Positions 37,546 to 49,283 of a DNA stretch of 64,000 bases are shown in pieces. This DNA comes from Siphonodentalium dalli (Eukaryota; Mollusca; Scaphopoda; Gadilida; Siphonodentaliidae), in contig CP136063.1 of the NCBI GenBank assembly GCA_032622095.1, forward strand, positions 30,444,987 to 30,508,986, written 5' to 3'. A model generated the notes under the pieces. It had not been told where the DNA came from. It did no database searches and saw nothing but the letters and a program-made list of their open reading frames with translations. Both the position numbers and the translations under genes were made by a program. Each line of letters opens with the position of its first letter. The first letter of the stretch is position 1.

Positions 37546-38019
37546 TTTATATTATATATTTGGTGGATAATTAGACTATGCTTAAACCAAGTACCACAAT
37601 TTCCTATCGTTCAGATTTGTTCGACTCCTAGCTGAGGTACCTACTGAAATGTGCCAAAATTTCGTTTAAAACACAAAAATCAGTATGAGGCTTTTGGGTT
37701 GGGAGAAAAATAATCCACCATGACTCGGGAAGTGGGCGTGGAAAAATCTCACCTTCGAGTTCAGACTATGGACGAGCCTCGTGTTCGGCAGAAATATATC
37801 CCCCCTCGGGGTGATATCGTTCCACCCCACACCCCAGGTCAGTATGGATAATACTATTCTCATATCAACCCAACTTCTCCTGAACGTGCACTGCGCCCAC
37901 GTTTTTCGCATTCAGAATTTTTATTTCTGGCATTCCATTCAGGCTTTCGATTAAAGGTCCATTATCTCTTCGTAAACATGTATTATATAGTTACCGGAGT
38001 ATAAAATATTAGATCCGAA
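37546..38019. other. Spacer homologous to 2930-3420
   Basis: Non-coding, collinear with the left block including the partial family-A MITE end (near 37955-38010). The ORF on the minus strand at 37666-37911 also exists at 2994-3302 but shows no domain and overlaps repeat sequence. Confidence 0.6.
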
Positions 38020-39278
38020 TTGAAGAGTTATCTAAGAGTATATTTATTTTTCTTTTAGAGTTATTGTTTTTAGGATTAAGAAAGTGCAGGCCGGCCCCCC
38101 GCTCCCCCGTTTTAAGTGGTGGTGGTCTCATGCACTCCATCCATATCCTGTATTTCTTACATATTCTCCCATACTTGTATATCGCTCACTCGCTCTTTTG
38201 TCCCTCTCCCCTATTTCGCATTTGCTCTTCTTCCCTCTTTCCTATTGCTCACTTGCTCTTTACAATCTCCTCACTTGTTCACTTGCTTTTTCCCCTCTCC
38301 TCACTTGCCTTTTTTCTTTCTGCTCACTTGCGCTTTTCCCTCTCCTCACTCGCTCTGTTTCCCTCTCATCATTTGCTCTCTTCCCATCTTCTCACTTGCT
38401 CTTTTTCCCTTTCATATATTGTTCAATTCCTCTTTTTCATCGCCTCACTTGCTCACTTCCTCTTTTTCCCTCTCCCCACTTGCTTACTTGCCCGTTTTGT
38501 CTCTCCTCACCTGCTCTGTTTTCCTCTCCTATATTGATCACTTCCTCTTTCCTCTCTTCATTGGTTCACTTGTTTTCCATCTCCTCTATTGCTCACTTCC
38601 TCTTTTTCCTTTCCCCTATTGCTCACTTGCTCTATTCCCTCTCCTCACTTCCTCTTTTTCCTTTCCCTATTGCTCACTTGCTCTATTCCCTCTCCTCACT
38701 TGCTTTTTCCTTCTCCTCACTTGTTCACTTGCTCTATTCCCTCTCCTCACTTGCTCACTTGCTTTTTCCCTCTCCTCACTTGTTCACTTGCTCACTTGTT
38801 TCCTCCACATCACTTGCTTTGTTGCTCTTTTCCCCTTTGCTCACTTGCTCTTTTCCCTTGCTCACTTGCTATTTTTCTTTCTCCTCACTTGCTCACTTGA
38901 TCTTTTCCCTCGCCTCACTTGCTCTTTTCCTATCCGCACTTGCTCGCTTCCTCCTTTTCCTCTCCTCACTTGCTCACTTCCTCTTTTTCCCTCTCCTCAC
39001 ATGCTCACGTGTTCTTTTCCCTCTCCTCACTTGCTCTTTTTCTCTTCTCTATTTAATTGCTCATTTCTCTTTTTTTCCTCTCTTCACTGGCTCACTTGTT
39101 TTTTTCCTCTCCTTTATTGCTCACTTCATCTTTTTCCTCTCCCATATTGCTCACTTCCTCTTTTCCCTCTCTTCACTTGCTCGCTTGCCTTTTTCCCTAT
39201 CCTCACTTGCTCACTTGCTCTTTTCCCTCTCCTCACTTGCTCACTTGCTCTTTTTCCATCTCCTCACTTGCTCACTCG
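38020..39278. mobile_element. CT-rich satellite element, right copy (right end lost)
   Basis: The left inverted repeat (38030-38095) is present. The CTCACTTGCTC/TTTTCCCTCTC core is about 1.15 kb, nearly twice the left copy. The core ends abruptly at CTCACTCG against CCTAACTTTGGGCC, so the right inverted repeat, the MITE and the palindrome of the left block are absent. Long leucine-rich ORFs on the plus strand are artefacts of a stop-free repeat. Confidence 0.8.
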
Positions 39279-42200
39279 CCTAACTTTGGGCCTGTTTTTG
39301 TCGGATCCTATTTAATCGGGCCGATTAAACTAAGTTTGATTTCATCGGGAAAATCTGACTCGTGGCGATGGCAACGCGCGTGTTTTGCTTGACACATGAC
39401 TAAAATATCATTCAAAATGTCGGAATAGTTAGCAGCAACCGCTATTCAAAAATTATATCAAGAATTCTGATTAATCGACAACGTTCTTGATCGCAGCCAC
39501 TTGCATCTGTGCATGAACATCCTCTGTCCTGCAGCGGCAACGTCTTGTACTGCAATCGAACTTGCACGTGCAGATTGTGAGTTCGAGAACGGCAATCGGA
39601 GCTGGGACGAGTGACATCATTTCCGGAACAAGGGGCCTATTATAATTAAGTAGCCTGTCATTGGGTCGTGGTGGTGGCAGCAACAACATTGGGAAAATAG
39701 CATGAGTCCATATAGACGTTCAAAATGATAGTTAACGTGTTTTAGGTGCAAATTGAATGAAACCATAGAATCAAGAGACACGCATGTTTCCCTCACATGA
39801 TTCGGAATGCAAGTCCGGTCCTCCCCATCTGCGTAAACGCCGGGATCAGTTCTGGGTCATCTTCCAATGTTCTGAACCATTTCATTTTCCCAATAAAACT
39901 GAATGCGCTTGTCGCATCGCATCCACCCAATGCATGAACTGCTGGAATAATCAGTGACATGCCCTTGCTCAAAACCTTCGCACAATCATGCACTGAGATA
40001 TATTGACTTCGTTTGTCAACACCAATTGGGTAGAATAACTCTTGTATGTCCTGTAGTACACAAAACATTGGGCACATCGCCAGAACGTCTGAGTCACCAC
40101 TCCACACAATGAATCTTTCAACTTGCAGCTCACCTGCTGCATGTCCCATGTGTACGAACATTCTGTTGTCAGCTTCTTCGTGGTCGGACACAAGATAATC
40201 ATTGCAACCACAACCGTCCTTTGATAAAACATTACTTTCTTTGAATCTGGAAATCCACCCGCAAGAAACACTTGCTGGTCATGCGACAATGGCAATGGTA
40301 TTTTTAGGGACCAATCATTGAACAACAAATTGACCATGTTTATTTTGTGAAGTTCTGTTCGCGTCATGCAGTCCACTCATTTCCAAAGTTTGCAACGCAA
40401 CTGAGGATTTTGGATGGGACGTGAGATAGAACCGGTTGAGAGCTTCAGTCTGGCAACACAAATTCCGATACTTACCACAGTCCATATTTATGGATTGTTC
40501 TATAGCCATATCATGCCAAACTTCAGAGAAAGGCTTGCATGTGTGATGAACAGAAGTGTCTTTCTGAAAAAGGACGAAATTAAGCTTTCTTCTCCAACAT
40601 TAGTCTCGACTCCGCTACATTGACTATGGCCCCACCGGACGTAGTTTACATGTTTACACATGAAATCCAGAGAAATTATTTCTGCTGGTGTCTCCATGTC
40701 AAGCAACCTATTGTCACCGCACTTAGCAGCAATGTGATGAAGCAACAACTGTGATAGATCAGAGACATATTTGTCCCAGAAAAGAACTGTTTTGACACTT
40801 TCCTGCCATGATCTACAAACTTATCAAACTGTTCGAGAAGCGGCTATGCGGCTGAATGGAATTCGCAAACTGCTTTCGGGTCTCTGAACTTCGTCAATAC
40901 ACTATCCGCTTTTCGAGAATATGGTCAATTAGACGCGGCGGTACAATATGTTCTTCGTTGTAATTAAGCCAGTCTAAAAAAGCCTTCCACATCAACTGTC
41001 CAAATGCTTCGTTCATCAGCTTATGCAAACGAACTCCACGGTTATACGACTTTCCATACAATCCGGTTTACAGTGGCGCCACCATGCACCCCATCTTCTA
41101 TAAGAATGTCGTCGAAGCCACTTCCCTGCATAACCTCGCCAATATCACCCATAAAGTTTATAGCTATGTGCATCCCTCCCAACTCTAACTCGTCGTTATC
41201 AAATTTACCAGGGTTCCTCCATTTAGTCATATGAAGCCTTGCAGTAATGCAGTATATTGCGTTGTTGTATGCTACATAAGACCAATAAGTCCTGAACAAA
41301 TTCTGGAACCGTTTCACCGTTGTATATAATGTTTCAAAATCAGTCGCTGAACCAGGAACCATCGGACATTGTCCCCACATCCGGTTGTAACTAGCAATCT
41401 CATTGGCTACAACGCCACGTTTAAATCACCATGTCACCCTTGACAGCGGTGTATAAGAGAACGTGCGCCAAACATCGGGGGTATATGAGCAATTGAAACA
41501 TCGGGGGTATATGAATGACCCTTGAACTGACAGTTTCCACCAATCGTGACGTTGCTCTCGCACGCCAAATTTTACGTCACCTGACGCCGGATCCTTAGGT
41601 CACCTACTGAATTATTCTTATTGGTGTGAATTAATCGGAAAACCTATGAAAAACACACTTAAATTAAGGAGACATGGTTATTTTGTGGGGACAAAATCGT
41701 TATCTTCGGCAACATCGTGGGGTTCATGGAGATTTAATACCTGGATGTCTCTTTTTGAACCCCTCGGCTCCGTATATTAAGTAACAAAAAAAGCCTTCCA
41801 CCTCAACTGTCAAAATGCTTCGTTCATCATATTATGCAAACGAAGTCCATGGTTATACGACTTTCCGCATACACATATTAAGGGATTTAATGATAACGAG
41901 TTAGTTCGGCTATGGTCCGTGATTGATCAATAAAACATACTTTGTCGGAGAAATTCTTTTCAATCTTTTCCTTCAGTTTCTGTTTAGTGTAGTGTAAATG
42001 ACCCATATCATATGTGACACCTTTTTCTAAGTACGGGAAAATATCACTCATCAAATGTTCCAGTGCAACATCGTGTGTGGTAATCGTGTTACTGGAGTTG
42101 GTGGTCTCCAGCAGATATTTACTATGACACAACCTGAGATATCAAGTGCTATCAACTTTGAAAAGTCACACCCAACACGCCGTAGCATCATGTAACCCCC

Positions 42201-42721
42201 TTTTCCTTCGCAAATTCTTCGATAGTTTCGCAAAATGTAAATATAGTGACCCGAACTAATGTCTTTACTCCCAAGTGAGACAAGTTGTGCATATAAGACA
42301 TCTAGTTCTGAAGTCGAAGTATTATCTTTTAACTTTTGGATTTGTCTGATCAACAGTCGTGGATGTGGGCTGTTTGACTAATCTGAGATTCGAAGATCTT
42401 GTGAAACTTAAGATTGGAGAAACAACTCTTATGCAAACTTATGTTGAGATCTTTAAGGTCATTTCCATATTCTTCGCGGAATGTCGATAACCACGCTGGT
42501 AAGGCAGACACAGATGATGATCGACGAACATCCAGAGCAACTGAAAACGACTCCAAACCAGAATCGGAAGCTTTCCGCTGATTCTCATATTTTAATTCTG
42601 ATATATTAAACACCGTTTGAAATTCAAACAAAATTTTACACTTTTTGGCAACGGGTATTAATTTGAAAGGACTCGTCTCCATTTCAATTGAATCACTGTA
42701 ATCCCCAGTTAAATGCAGCAA
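39279..42721 (-). pseudogene. PIN/FEN1-like nuclease with CXC motifs, subfamily C (broken)
   Basis: Minus-strand coding in pieces 42721-42350, 42353-42051, 42132-41887, 41380-41042, about 41030-40900, 40748-40500, 40509-40315, 40376-39969, 40191-39793 and 39689-39471. Landmarks: GGMHIAINFMGDIGE near 41190; after a frameshift at 41045, YNRGVRLHKLMNEAFGQLMW; DMAIEQSINMD near 40500. Nuclease: SDHEEADNRMFVHM (40190), VWSGDSDVLAMC (40105), HALGGCDATSAFSFIGK (39930); these are the E-E, D-x-D and D plus HhH-like elements of FEN1-type PIN nucleases. The C-terminus has CTCKFDCSTRRCRCR (39560), a CXC domain. A frame break separates nuclease and CXC parts near 39800. It is the longest member here and shows that the family has a large N-terminal region conserved with other subfamilies. 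Confidence 0.72.
41786..41872. repeat. Short duplicate of 40978-41062
   Basis: AAGCCTTCCACCTCAACTGT...ATGCTTCGTTCATC...GTTATACGACTTTCC repeats the segment near 40980-41060 with several differences. It lies inside the same pseudogene, suggesting an internal tandem/segmental duplication or a second decayed copy. Confidence 0.75.
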
Positions 42722-43740
42722 GTTATTACGGTTTGATACCAGGAATTTTCCGGAGAATTACAAAGCGGGCAGTATCAGTTAGAAAACATTAATGAAACGA
42801 AAGCTGATTTTATCCCTAAAATGCAATTCATTGCGTATTTTTCGAAATCAGTATAACTATTCGAGTGTTCGGTTTACGGCTAGTTTAAGCTGATAACGAT
42901 GAATGACGGCAAACAATAACTTTTGCACAAAACAAAATAATATTGCCAGTTCAGTGCTTGTTGTACATGTAAATTCCTATAACTCAAGATTATATTACTT
43001 CACGAAACTATGGAAGTTAACTTTTTTCAGTTGCTATGTGAACTTTTAGACATACAGAAGTTGTTCAAACTTGAGTTTTAAGTCCTGCAACTAAATATAA
43101 ATTGATCACATCCGTATGGTTTGATTTCGCTGGATGATGACTGCATGACTATGTTGTAAATAGTGTTCACATTCATCTCTAATTTCATGTTAATTCATGA
43201 TTGAGTAAATAAAGCATTCACCCGTCTTGAATATTTATATGCAATCCAAAGGTTTGGGTTCAAGCTACATCTCGGTACTAATCTGACCCTCCGGCGACGC
43301 TGTAAGCACGGTACGATCGGGTACGGCCGTATTTTCATTGTTATATCACAGAACAAGAGTCCTATTTACGAAACTGCAAAAATGACAATTTTCTAATTTT
43401 TGGGGAGGGTTATATTTAAAAAAAAAAATAACCACTGAAGGCACTATTTGAATTTTTCTGGTACTTTGACTTCCCAGTTTATGGTAGAAAATTATTACGC
43501 TTATCACTAGGAATTTATTAGGGAGATTACAAGCTGTGTGCCATCAGTTTCAGAAATAAATTGAAACGAAAGCAAATATTTGCACAAAAAAACGTCCTTA
43601 AATAATTTTGTTTTCGAAAATAGTATTTATTTTCCAAAATCGTGTGAAGCGATGTCGAATAATATATCTATTACTAATATTTTGAAGGAAAATAATGCCA
43701 ACATGACATAAATAGATGTAGATGGATTTTTCAGTTAAAA
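42722..43740. other. AT-rich region between the two PIN-CXC copies
   Basis: No gene supported. Positions 42725-42805 and 43492-43575 resemble each other (AGGAATTTTCCGGAGAATTACA versus AGGAATTTATTAGGGAGATTACA, then GAAACGAAAGC), so the two transposon copies may share flanking or UTR sequence. A poly-A tract is at 43417-43430. Confidence 0.5.
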
Positions 43741-45504
43741 TAGCGTTTGTCATCAGTATCCTCCTCGTCATGTCGATCTGTCAGCTCGTTCATACACTGA
43801 TTGCCCCCTCACATGAACAGAACGCCGTGTAAGTTAAACCGCACGCCTAGAATCACAACGTTTGGTCATGCAAGGGACATTTGAGGCACAACACCATCTA
43901 ATGAGTTTTAGTATAGCCTCAGGAGCTAGTGGTTTTTGAATTGGGACAACGGTTGAGACGAGTGATCCGTTCTCTCTCGACCAGTCGTAATCAGTTTGAT
44001 TGAGATAAGCAGGTGTGCCATCAAGCACATGTCTCAATACACATACTTTTCCATTAAAGCATCGTCGGTTGCAGGTAGTTAATTCCTTCGAGCACCTGTG
44101 GTTGGTTGGCAATGTGGTTGTCCATAGCAACCAAAATAAATGGTTCAGCCGTATCTACAACTATGTCTATTGCAACGGATGTCTCACCAATATAAGTTAG
44201 ATAGTGACTTCCCACTTAAGGTACATTTTCCTATACAATGTAGAGCCGCGACAGTGTCACATCGTGTGATTCCGTGCATTGCTAAAAGGTCATGTGCGAT
44301 ATTCATGTGAGCTTTGAGCGTTTCATTGATGTTTATTGTGTTCCGTCCCTTTGCCGGTGCTACCATCAGTATATGGCCCCATAAATCGCCGTGATAAAGG
44401 AAATGTAGCATTATAAATATGTCGATGTCATCTGCCACAACTAACGATGCTACTCTCTCAAATCTGCTGAACAATAAGAGTATCTCCTTGTTCATGGGTC
44501 GATCAGAGATCACACCTATTGATTCATATGCCCTTATTAATCTCCATGGGATCCTTTCCAGTTACTACGAGTCGTTTATTTGTATTGGCAAAACATTCCT
44601 CCTGGTGCATATGGAGATCATTAACAATCATGTCAATAAGCTGTGCTTTGTTGTCGCTCACTGGTAGGATAACTTTTTGTAGGGATAGCCTCGTGTCTTG
44701 CTTGAGTGTGAAGACACTGCTAACCCCGTTATCTCGGGTTAATCGCGTCGATTCTTTGCTGCTGAGTATTATATCTATCGAATATCAAGTAAACATCTGT
44801 TTTCTTTGTCACTGTTGCAATTAAATAAGCCGAAATTCAGCAAGGAAATCTTGCACTACCCCAAGCGATGGCCATAGTACTGTCCATAATATCGCACAAC
44901 CGTCTAGGAAGGTGGCATGGATGGCACCACCCTTTGGTACGTCAGCTCTGATGGCAACACGCAGCGCATTCTTCAGGTTTGATTTGGACTTTGCTTCCTT
45001 CCTATATCCGTTAGACTCAAACATTGAAGGTGGATAGGGCGATAGCTCATACGAAAGGATGTCTCAAGCTCCTCGTACTATTCTTTAACCCCATTGCCCT
45101 CGCATAAATCACTTCTGTGGCAAAAATGTGTACGTTGCCAATGTTTATATGCCTAATAGCTGTTCTAATTGTTTAGGCTTATTGTATTATGGAAACTGGG
45201 CGGCCAACCTTTTTTCGAAATTTATCATCTCTTCTCGCCCAAGTTCCACGGCCTTATCTATATTAACAGGGGGAATGGGTAGACACTTGTCCGGACTCCA
45301 CATTAACGATCCCTTGTGGGTGCTGACCCTGAACAAGTGGGTCAGTGCACAGCTCCAGCTTATGTTTTAGTGAATCTCGATCAGCCTTGTCAACCTTTAT
45401 TCTTGAACTTGATACTTCTTTATGACAATGTCCGAGAGTATTCGTCTCCCTCTTCTCGCACACAATCCAAATCGTATATCAGGCAATTGCATGTATTCAA
45501 ACTG
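43741..45504 (-). pseudogene. PIN/FEN1-like nuclease with CXC motifs, copy D (5'-truncated)
   Basis: Closest relative of copy A. Pieces: 45463-45263 (SSSRIKVDKADRDSL), 45024-44821, 44513-44184 and 44130-43834. The nuclease segment reads VVADDIDIFIMLHFLYHGD, then LLAMHGITRCDTVAALHCIGK, giving the DxD and CDT/GIGK motifs. The C-terminal part ends LIRWCCASNVPCMTKRCDSR, its own cysteine cluster, with a further acidic tail to about 43740 (ERADRHDEE-type). The N-terminal part is removed by a deletion joining 45504 to the LINE at a shared ACTGTA, relative to the left block (7526 to 8227). Confidence 0.72.
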
Positions 45505-45975
45505 TACGTTGATTTAACCGACCCATTAAGTAAAGTGTTCACATTTAATGTCATTATAGGACCCACAAACAGTTATCTCTCTCTTTTTTGTTAATTGGAC
45601 AGTGAAGTAAAAAAAATGCTCGGTGGTCTCTAGTTCCCCACAATAACAGAATGGATTATTATTTAGGTGGTTACAAAACAGATCATATTTCAAGTTACAG
45701 CAGTAGGTTCTCAGACGACAGTAGATTTGACTTGGTCTTGTAAACGATGTATGACAATATGGTGGTATGTAATTGTGATTTTTGGAGATATATCTCTTGA
45801 ACTTTGATAGTTGATACTGTGTCATAACCTTTCGCTTCTGGTGGAAGGCTATTCCATAGTCTTACGGTGGCTGGCAGGAATGCATTTTCATAACTTGTCG
45901 CAAACTAACGGGGACACCTGAGGCCTTTTTGTCTGAAATCGTAATTGGTTTCGCTTCGAGATACCGGAGGGACAT
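45505..45975 (-). mobile_element. LINE, right copy, 3' part
   Basis: Homologous to 8227-8680 of the left LINE: minus-strand RT C-terminus with FYFTVQ/ETTEHF and SKFKRYISKNH. Interrupted at GGAGGGACA (45975) by the Crypton-type element; continues at 49284. Confidence 0.85.
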
Positions 45976-46117
45976 ATATAGAACCGTCTTCGTGTTTGTT
46001 TTTGTAAATAATTACCGCACGAGATAGCCGGCGGAGTGATACCACGAGTGGTATCACTCCGCCGGCTATCGAGTGCGGTAATCATTTACAAAAACAAACA
46101 CGAAGACGGTTCTATAT
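45976..46117. repeat. Long hairpin at the Crypton left end
   Basis: Two 70-base arms (45976-46045 and 46048-46117) separated by GA, pairing at about 67 of 70 positions. The arms contain GAACCGTCTTCGTGTTTG, ATTACCGCAC and GCCGGCGGAGTGATACCAC. It could be a recombination site with inverted recombinase-binding arms, or a replication/termination structure; both are inference. Confidence 0.92.
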
Positions 46118-47239
46118 TTATTACATATCTCCCATATAACTAGGATGTCAATAAATTTGGATATTTAATGCCAAAATCTGCCACATTAGTGTTCCTTTAA
46201 AATGCATAGGGTTAATTTCAGTTACAAATCAAGGAACCAGTCTATCGATTCGAGGTTCTCTAGAAACTTCCTTTACCGGCGAACTCTTGAAACTTTGTTT
46301 ATACTTCACCTGGATTCGGAAATGTGTTATAATTGTGTTTAATTCAACTGATTTGGTTCATAAATCCTCAAATAAAGTTGTGTTTTGTGTGAAAGAATAT
46401 ATACAGACAACTGTCACCAAAAAGTATCTTGTTGTTCATTCATGGATTTAAATTGTTAATTTACTTTTCGCCACTGAAAGTTGGAAATTGTTGAAAGTGA
46501 AACTACGTCAAAGGATATTTCAAGGAATTCATTCACTTTAAATGAGAAATCACAAAATACTGTGAATGGTCATTGATTCACATGAATACATTATAGTTTG
46601 TCAACAAATCTACCAGAACTTAAAGGTATTTATGCTGTTTTTTTTTTTTATTTTGTGCTAAAATCGGCATTTATTACATATCATTTAATGATTTATCAGT
46701 TTATGATATAAATCAGCTGATCAATTGTCAGAATTGATTGAAACACTTCTGTAGATTGAACAGTTCACAAGTGCGCAGCTGATTTTTATCATACTAATTG
46801 AATTTACAGTCTATAAGTATAACACTCTTAGGGGTCAAGCTTTTACTAGAATGTAGGGCGATGGAGTACTTTTTCAACATTTTATTGCCCATATTTATAA
46901 TAATGATATTATTCAAGTAATTTAAATTGAATTAGCAAGACATTTTCAATTTTAACATACTGTTATTAAATGCACACTGGTATAGGAACATTTTGATGCA
47001 ATGTCTGATAAGAAAATTAAATTACAATTCAAAGATGTTTGTCTGTGATCCACGATTCTTTAATCAGAATCAGAGTCAGATTCGATCATTGCCAAGCGTC
47101 GATACTTCTTTCGTGAACAATTTTCAGATTGACTCTGCGATATAACTTGAACGTTCACCTTAAACGTGCCGCCGCTAATAGTGGAATTTGCAAACATTCC
47201 TTGTACGATTCCTTCTTGTACAGATGCAATTGGCCGCTT

Positions 47240-48805
47240 TTAAACTTGATTCATGATAGAAATATCCGAGTCCGATGTACCACTATTACAAATAGCTTTC
47301 ATTGGAACTGGCACTGGTAATGCTGGTGTACTAGTACATGTAACAGTTTCCCTCAATGTCGGCTGCAAGATACTGCACATCTGTTGTTGTTGTTGTATTG
47401 ATGCCACGGCATAATTATTCAAACTGTTGACATTTTTATGTCCTGACAATTGGGCGATTATTTGTGGATTCACACCAGCATGCAACAGTCGCGTACACAT
47501 GGTTTTCCGCAATGAATGGTTCGTAATTTTTCCTTTTATGCCTGCCTTTGTTGCCATGTCTTTTAACATTGTTCTTAGTTTATTAATACCAATTGGCTGC
47601 GCTTTAAACATTAGCGCCGTCTGCGTCAAACCATAGTTCTGATTGGCTGCAATGTAAAATGGTGACTCCTTTGTACACATAGATGATGGTCTGTTGGCAG
47701 CATACATTTTGTATGCCTTAACTGGACATCGGTCATCTGAAACACTCGCGAAAATCTTGGGGTGAAATTGACGAATGTTGTTTGCATTCTTCCCATCTCT
47801 CGTCTTGCTCAGTCTTTCGTTGAATTCCAGATAATCAGTTGTTCCGTCATTTTTCATTTGAATGTCTCCCCACTTCAATTGTTGATTCTCATGAGATCCG
47901 CGGAACCCTAATAGTTTTGTGTTGTTGAACCAAACAAGATGAAGCAGTGATGTTGGTTCACTTAGTCCCAATTGTCCGCTTTCCCACAACTTTTCCTTAT
48001 CTTCTTCAGACAGAACATCAGCCTGCTGCGGCTTATTTCCCAGACCTGCCTCTTTTAATTCCTTCCGCCTCGATTGAAGAACTTGTCTGCTGACTTTGAA
48101 CATATCAGATGTTATTATGTTATGCTGATAGTCGCAATCTCTCAGATACCTGTCAATTCCCCTATGGAATGCCGTCAAACTGTCGGGTTCATAATCGCTC
48201 CCATCACTTTTCTTCAGACTTAACAAAAATCCACCAATCAATCCATCCAGTTCCCTGTGCGGTATAAGTTCTATTTGGCGGTGCTCATTTTGACATTTGA
48301 GGTAATCAGAAAATCTGTTAATCGAAGCATCTGTTTTTCTCTGGGTATTTTTATTCTTCTTACCGTCAATGTAAGCACGCAAATCTCTGAGGTTTGCTGT
48401 AGCTGGACTGGTTCTGTCAACTGTACTGGCGCTGGCAGCCGCACTGGAATCAGTAGCACTAGATGTAGAACATGCAGTGGGAGACCGTATGTAAGCACGC
48501 AAATCTCTGATGTTTGCTGTAGCCGGACTGGTTCTGGTAACCGTACTGGTGCTGGCAGCCTCACTGGAAGCAGTAGTACTAGAACATACAGTGGGAGACT
48601 CAGACTCGATTGTACCACCAACATCATGTGATTCATGGACAACTTCTTCAGCATCAATCATTACATTTACAGGTTCTTGTTCAGTCACTTCATCACAATC
48701 AATATCTTCAAAAAGTAGCTGTGTGATTACTTCATCTGTCATTTCCGCATGCTCATCATCAGATAAACTCATATCAATATCGAAAATACCATCAGTATCC
48801 ATCAT
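47240..48805 (-). CDS. Tyrosine recombinase of Crypton type (DUF3504-like), intact
   Basis: 521 residues. Residues 1-150 are acidic and Ser/Thr-rich, with a ~40-residue internal duplication (TSPATANxRDLRAYI at 92-106 and 132-146). Residues ~155-260 resemble a SAM-like core-binding domain. The catalytic domain follows: FRGSHENQQLKWGDI supplies the first Arg (R302), NHSLRKTMCTRLLHAGV gives His430-x2-Arg433, LSGHKN gives His456, and NNYAVAS the Tyr nucleophile (Y465). The R-H-R-H-Y set is complete with normal spacing, so the enzyme may be active. Expected reaction: strand cleavage through a 3'-phosphotyrosine and recombination of element ends with target DNA, in the nucleus. The short Gln-run (470-475) follows the Tyr. 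Start: the first of two adjacent Mets; the ORF opens nearby. Domesticated versions of such genes exist, but nesting in a LINE argues for a mobile copy. Confidence 0.85.
   Translation of the reverse strand: MMDTDGIFDIDMSLSDDEHAEMTDEVITQLLFEDIDCDEVTEQEPVNVMIDAEEVVHESHDVGGTIESESPTVCSSTTASSEAASTSTVTRTSPATANIRDLRAYIRSPTACSTSSATDSSAAASASTVDRTSPATANLRDLRAYIDGKKNKNTQRKTDASINRFSDYLKCQNEHRQIELIPHRELDGLIGGFLLSLKKSDGSDYEPDSLTAFHRGIDRYLRDCDYQHNIITSDMFKVSRQVLQSRRKELKEAGLGNKPQQADVLSEEDKEKLWESGQLGLSEPTSLLHLVWFNNTKLLGFRGSHENQQLKWGDIQMKNDGTTDYLEFNERLSKTRDGKNANNIRQFHPKIFASVSDDRCPVKAYKMYAANRPSSMCTKESPFYIAANQNYGLTQTALMFKAQPIGINKLRTMLKDMATKAGIKGKITNHSLRKTMCTRLLHAGVNPQIIAQLSGHKNVNSLNNYAVASIQQQQQMCSILQPTLRETVTCTSTPALPVPVPMKAICNSGTSDSDISIMNQV
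48368..48602. repeat. Tandem duplication of ~118 bp inside the recombinase ORF
   Basis: GTAAGCACGCAAATCTCTGA begins at about 48371 and again at about 48490; the following ~110 bases match well, including CTGTAGCTGGACTGGTTCTG versus CTGTAGCCGGACTGGTTCTG. It keeps the reading frame. Confidence 0.9.
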
Positions 48806-49220
48806 TATTCTTCTATAGAAAATTGCTTTGAATAGATATACAACTGGCGGAGTACAACTCGAGCGAAAAACGTAAACAACGTAGTATTTTTTGACGTACA
48901 GTACTTCTGCAGACGATATTGAGGGAGTACTTTGTTTTTACAATTTTATTTTTTACAAACAGTAAGTTTATTATATTTTATATTCAGATTAATTGTGGCA
49001 TTGGACCAAGCGATTGTTTTTAATTTGTATTTTTATTATTTATTTGTTCAGGTGTGCGTGATGGAGTTTTTAAACTGCCGCAATTTCCTTGACCTTCGGG
49101 TTTCCCCAGATATGAATTGAATTGAAAATGAATTATGTCGCTAAAAATAGTAACGTCGCGAACCAGCCTAACTGCTAAATAAAAAAGTACCACACAGATT
49201 AGCACATGTGCTGGTACTGA

Positions 49221-49264
49221 TAATTACCACACACCTTGGAAAGCATGCGATCGTGTGGTAATCA
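49221..49264. repeat. Right-end hairpin of the Crypton element
   Basis: ATTACCACAC (49223-49232) pairs with GTGTGGTAAT (49253-49262), loop of 20 bases. The core matches the left-end hairpin's ATTACCGCAC/GTGCGGTAAT, so both ends share a likely recombinase-binding motif. Confidence 0.75.
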
Positions 49265-49283
49265 TAGATATATATGTAATAAA

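Larger units (their letters stand above)
45976..49283 (-). mobile_element. Crypton-type tyrosine-recombinase transposon, about 3.3 kb
   Basis: The boundaries come from the uninterrupted left LINE, which reads GGAGGGACAAGCGTATATAA near 8671. Here GAGGGACA is followed by TATATAGAACCGTC, and the LINE resumes with AAGCGTATATAAG at 49283. No clear multi-base target duplication is visible, as expected when a tyrosine recombinase rather than a DDE enzyme inserts. The left end is a 142-bp hairpin, and the right end holds a shorter hairpin with the same ATTACCRCAC/GTGYGGTAAT core. It carries one intact ORF (48805-47240). Non-coding: 46118-47239 and 48806-49220, both AT-rich. Confidence 0.8.

Noticed and set aside
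38064..39392. ORFs up to 399 codons on the plus strand
   Set aside because: Same CT satellite in the right block; two overlapping 399-codon frames cannot both be genes, and no domain is visible.
43240..43330. tRNA-like sequence with GGGTTCAAGC
   Set aside because: The B box lacks the final C and no A box or cloverleaf could be drawn.
48257..48657. Plus- and alternate-minus-frame ORFs over the recombinase N-terminus
   Set aside because: Shadow frames of the Crypton ORF created by the 118-bp duplication; no independent support.
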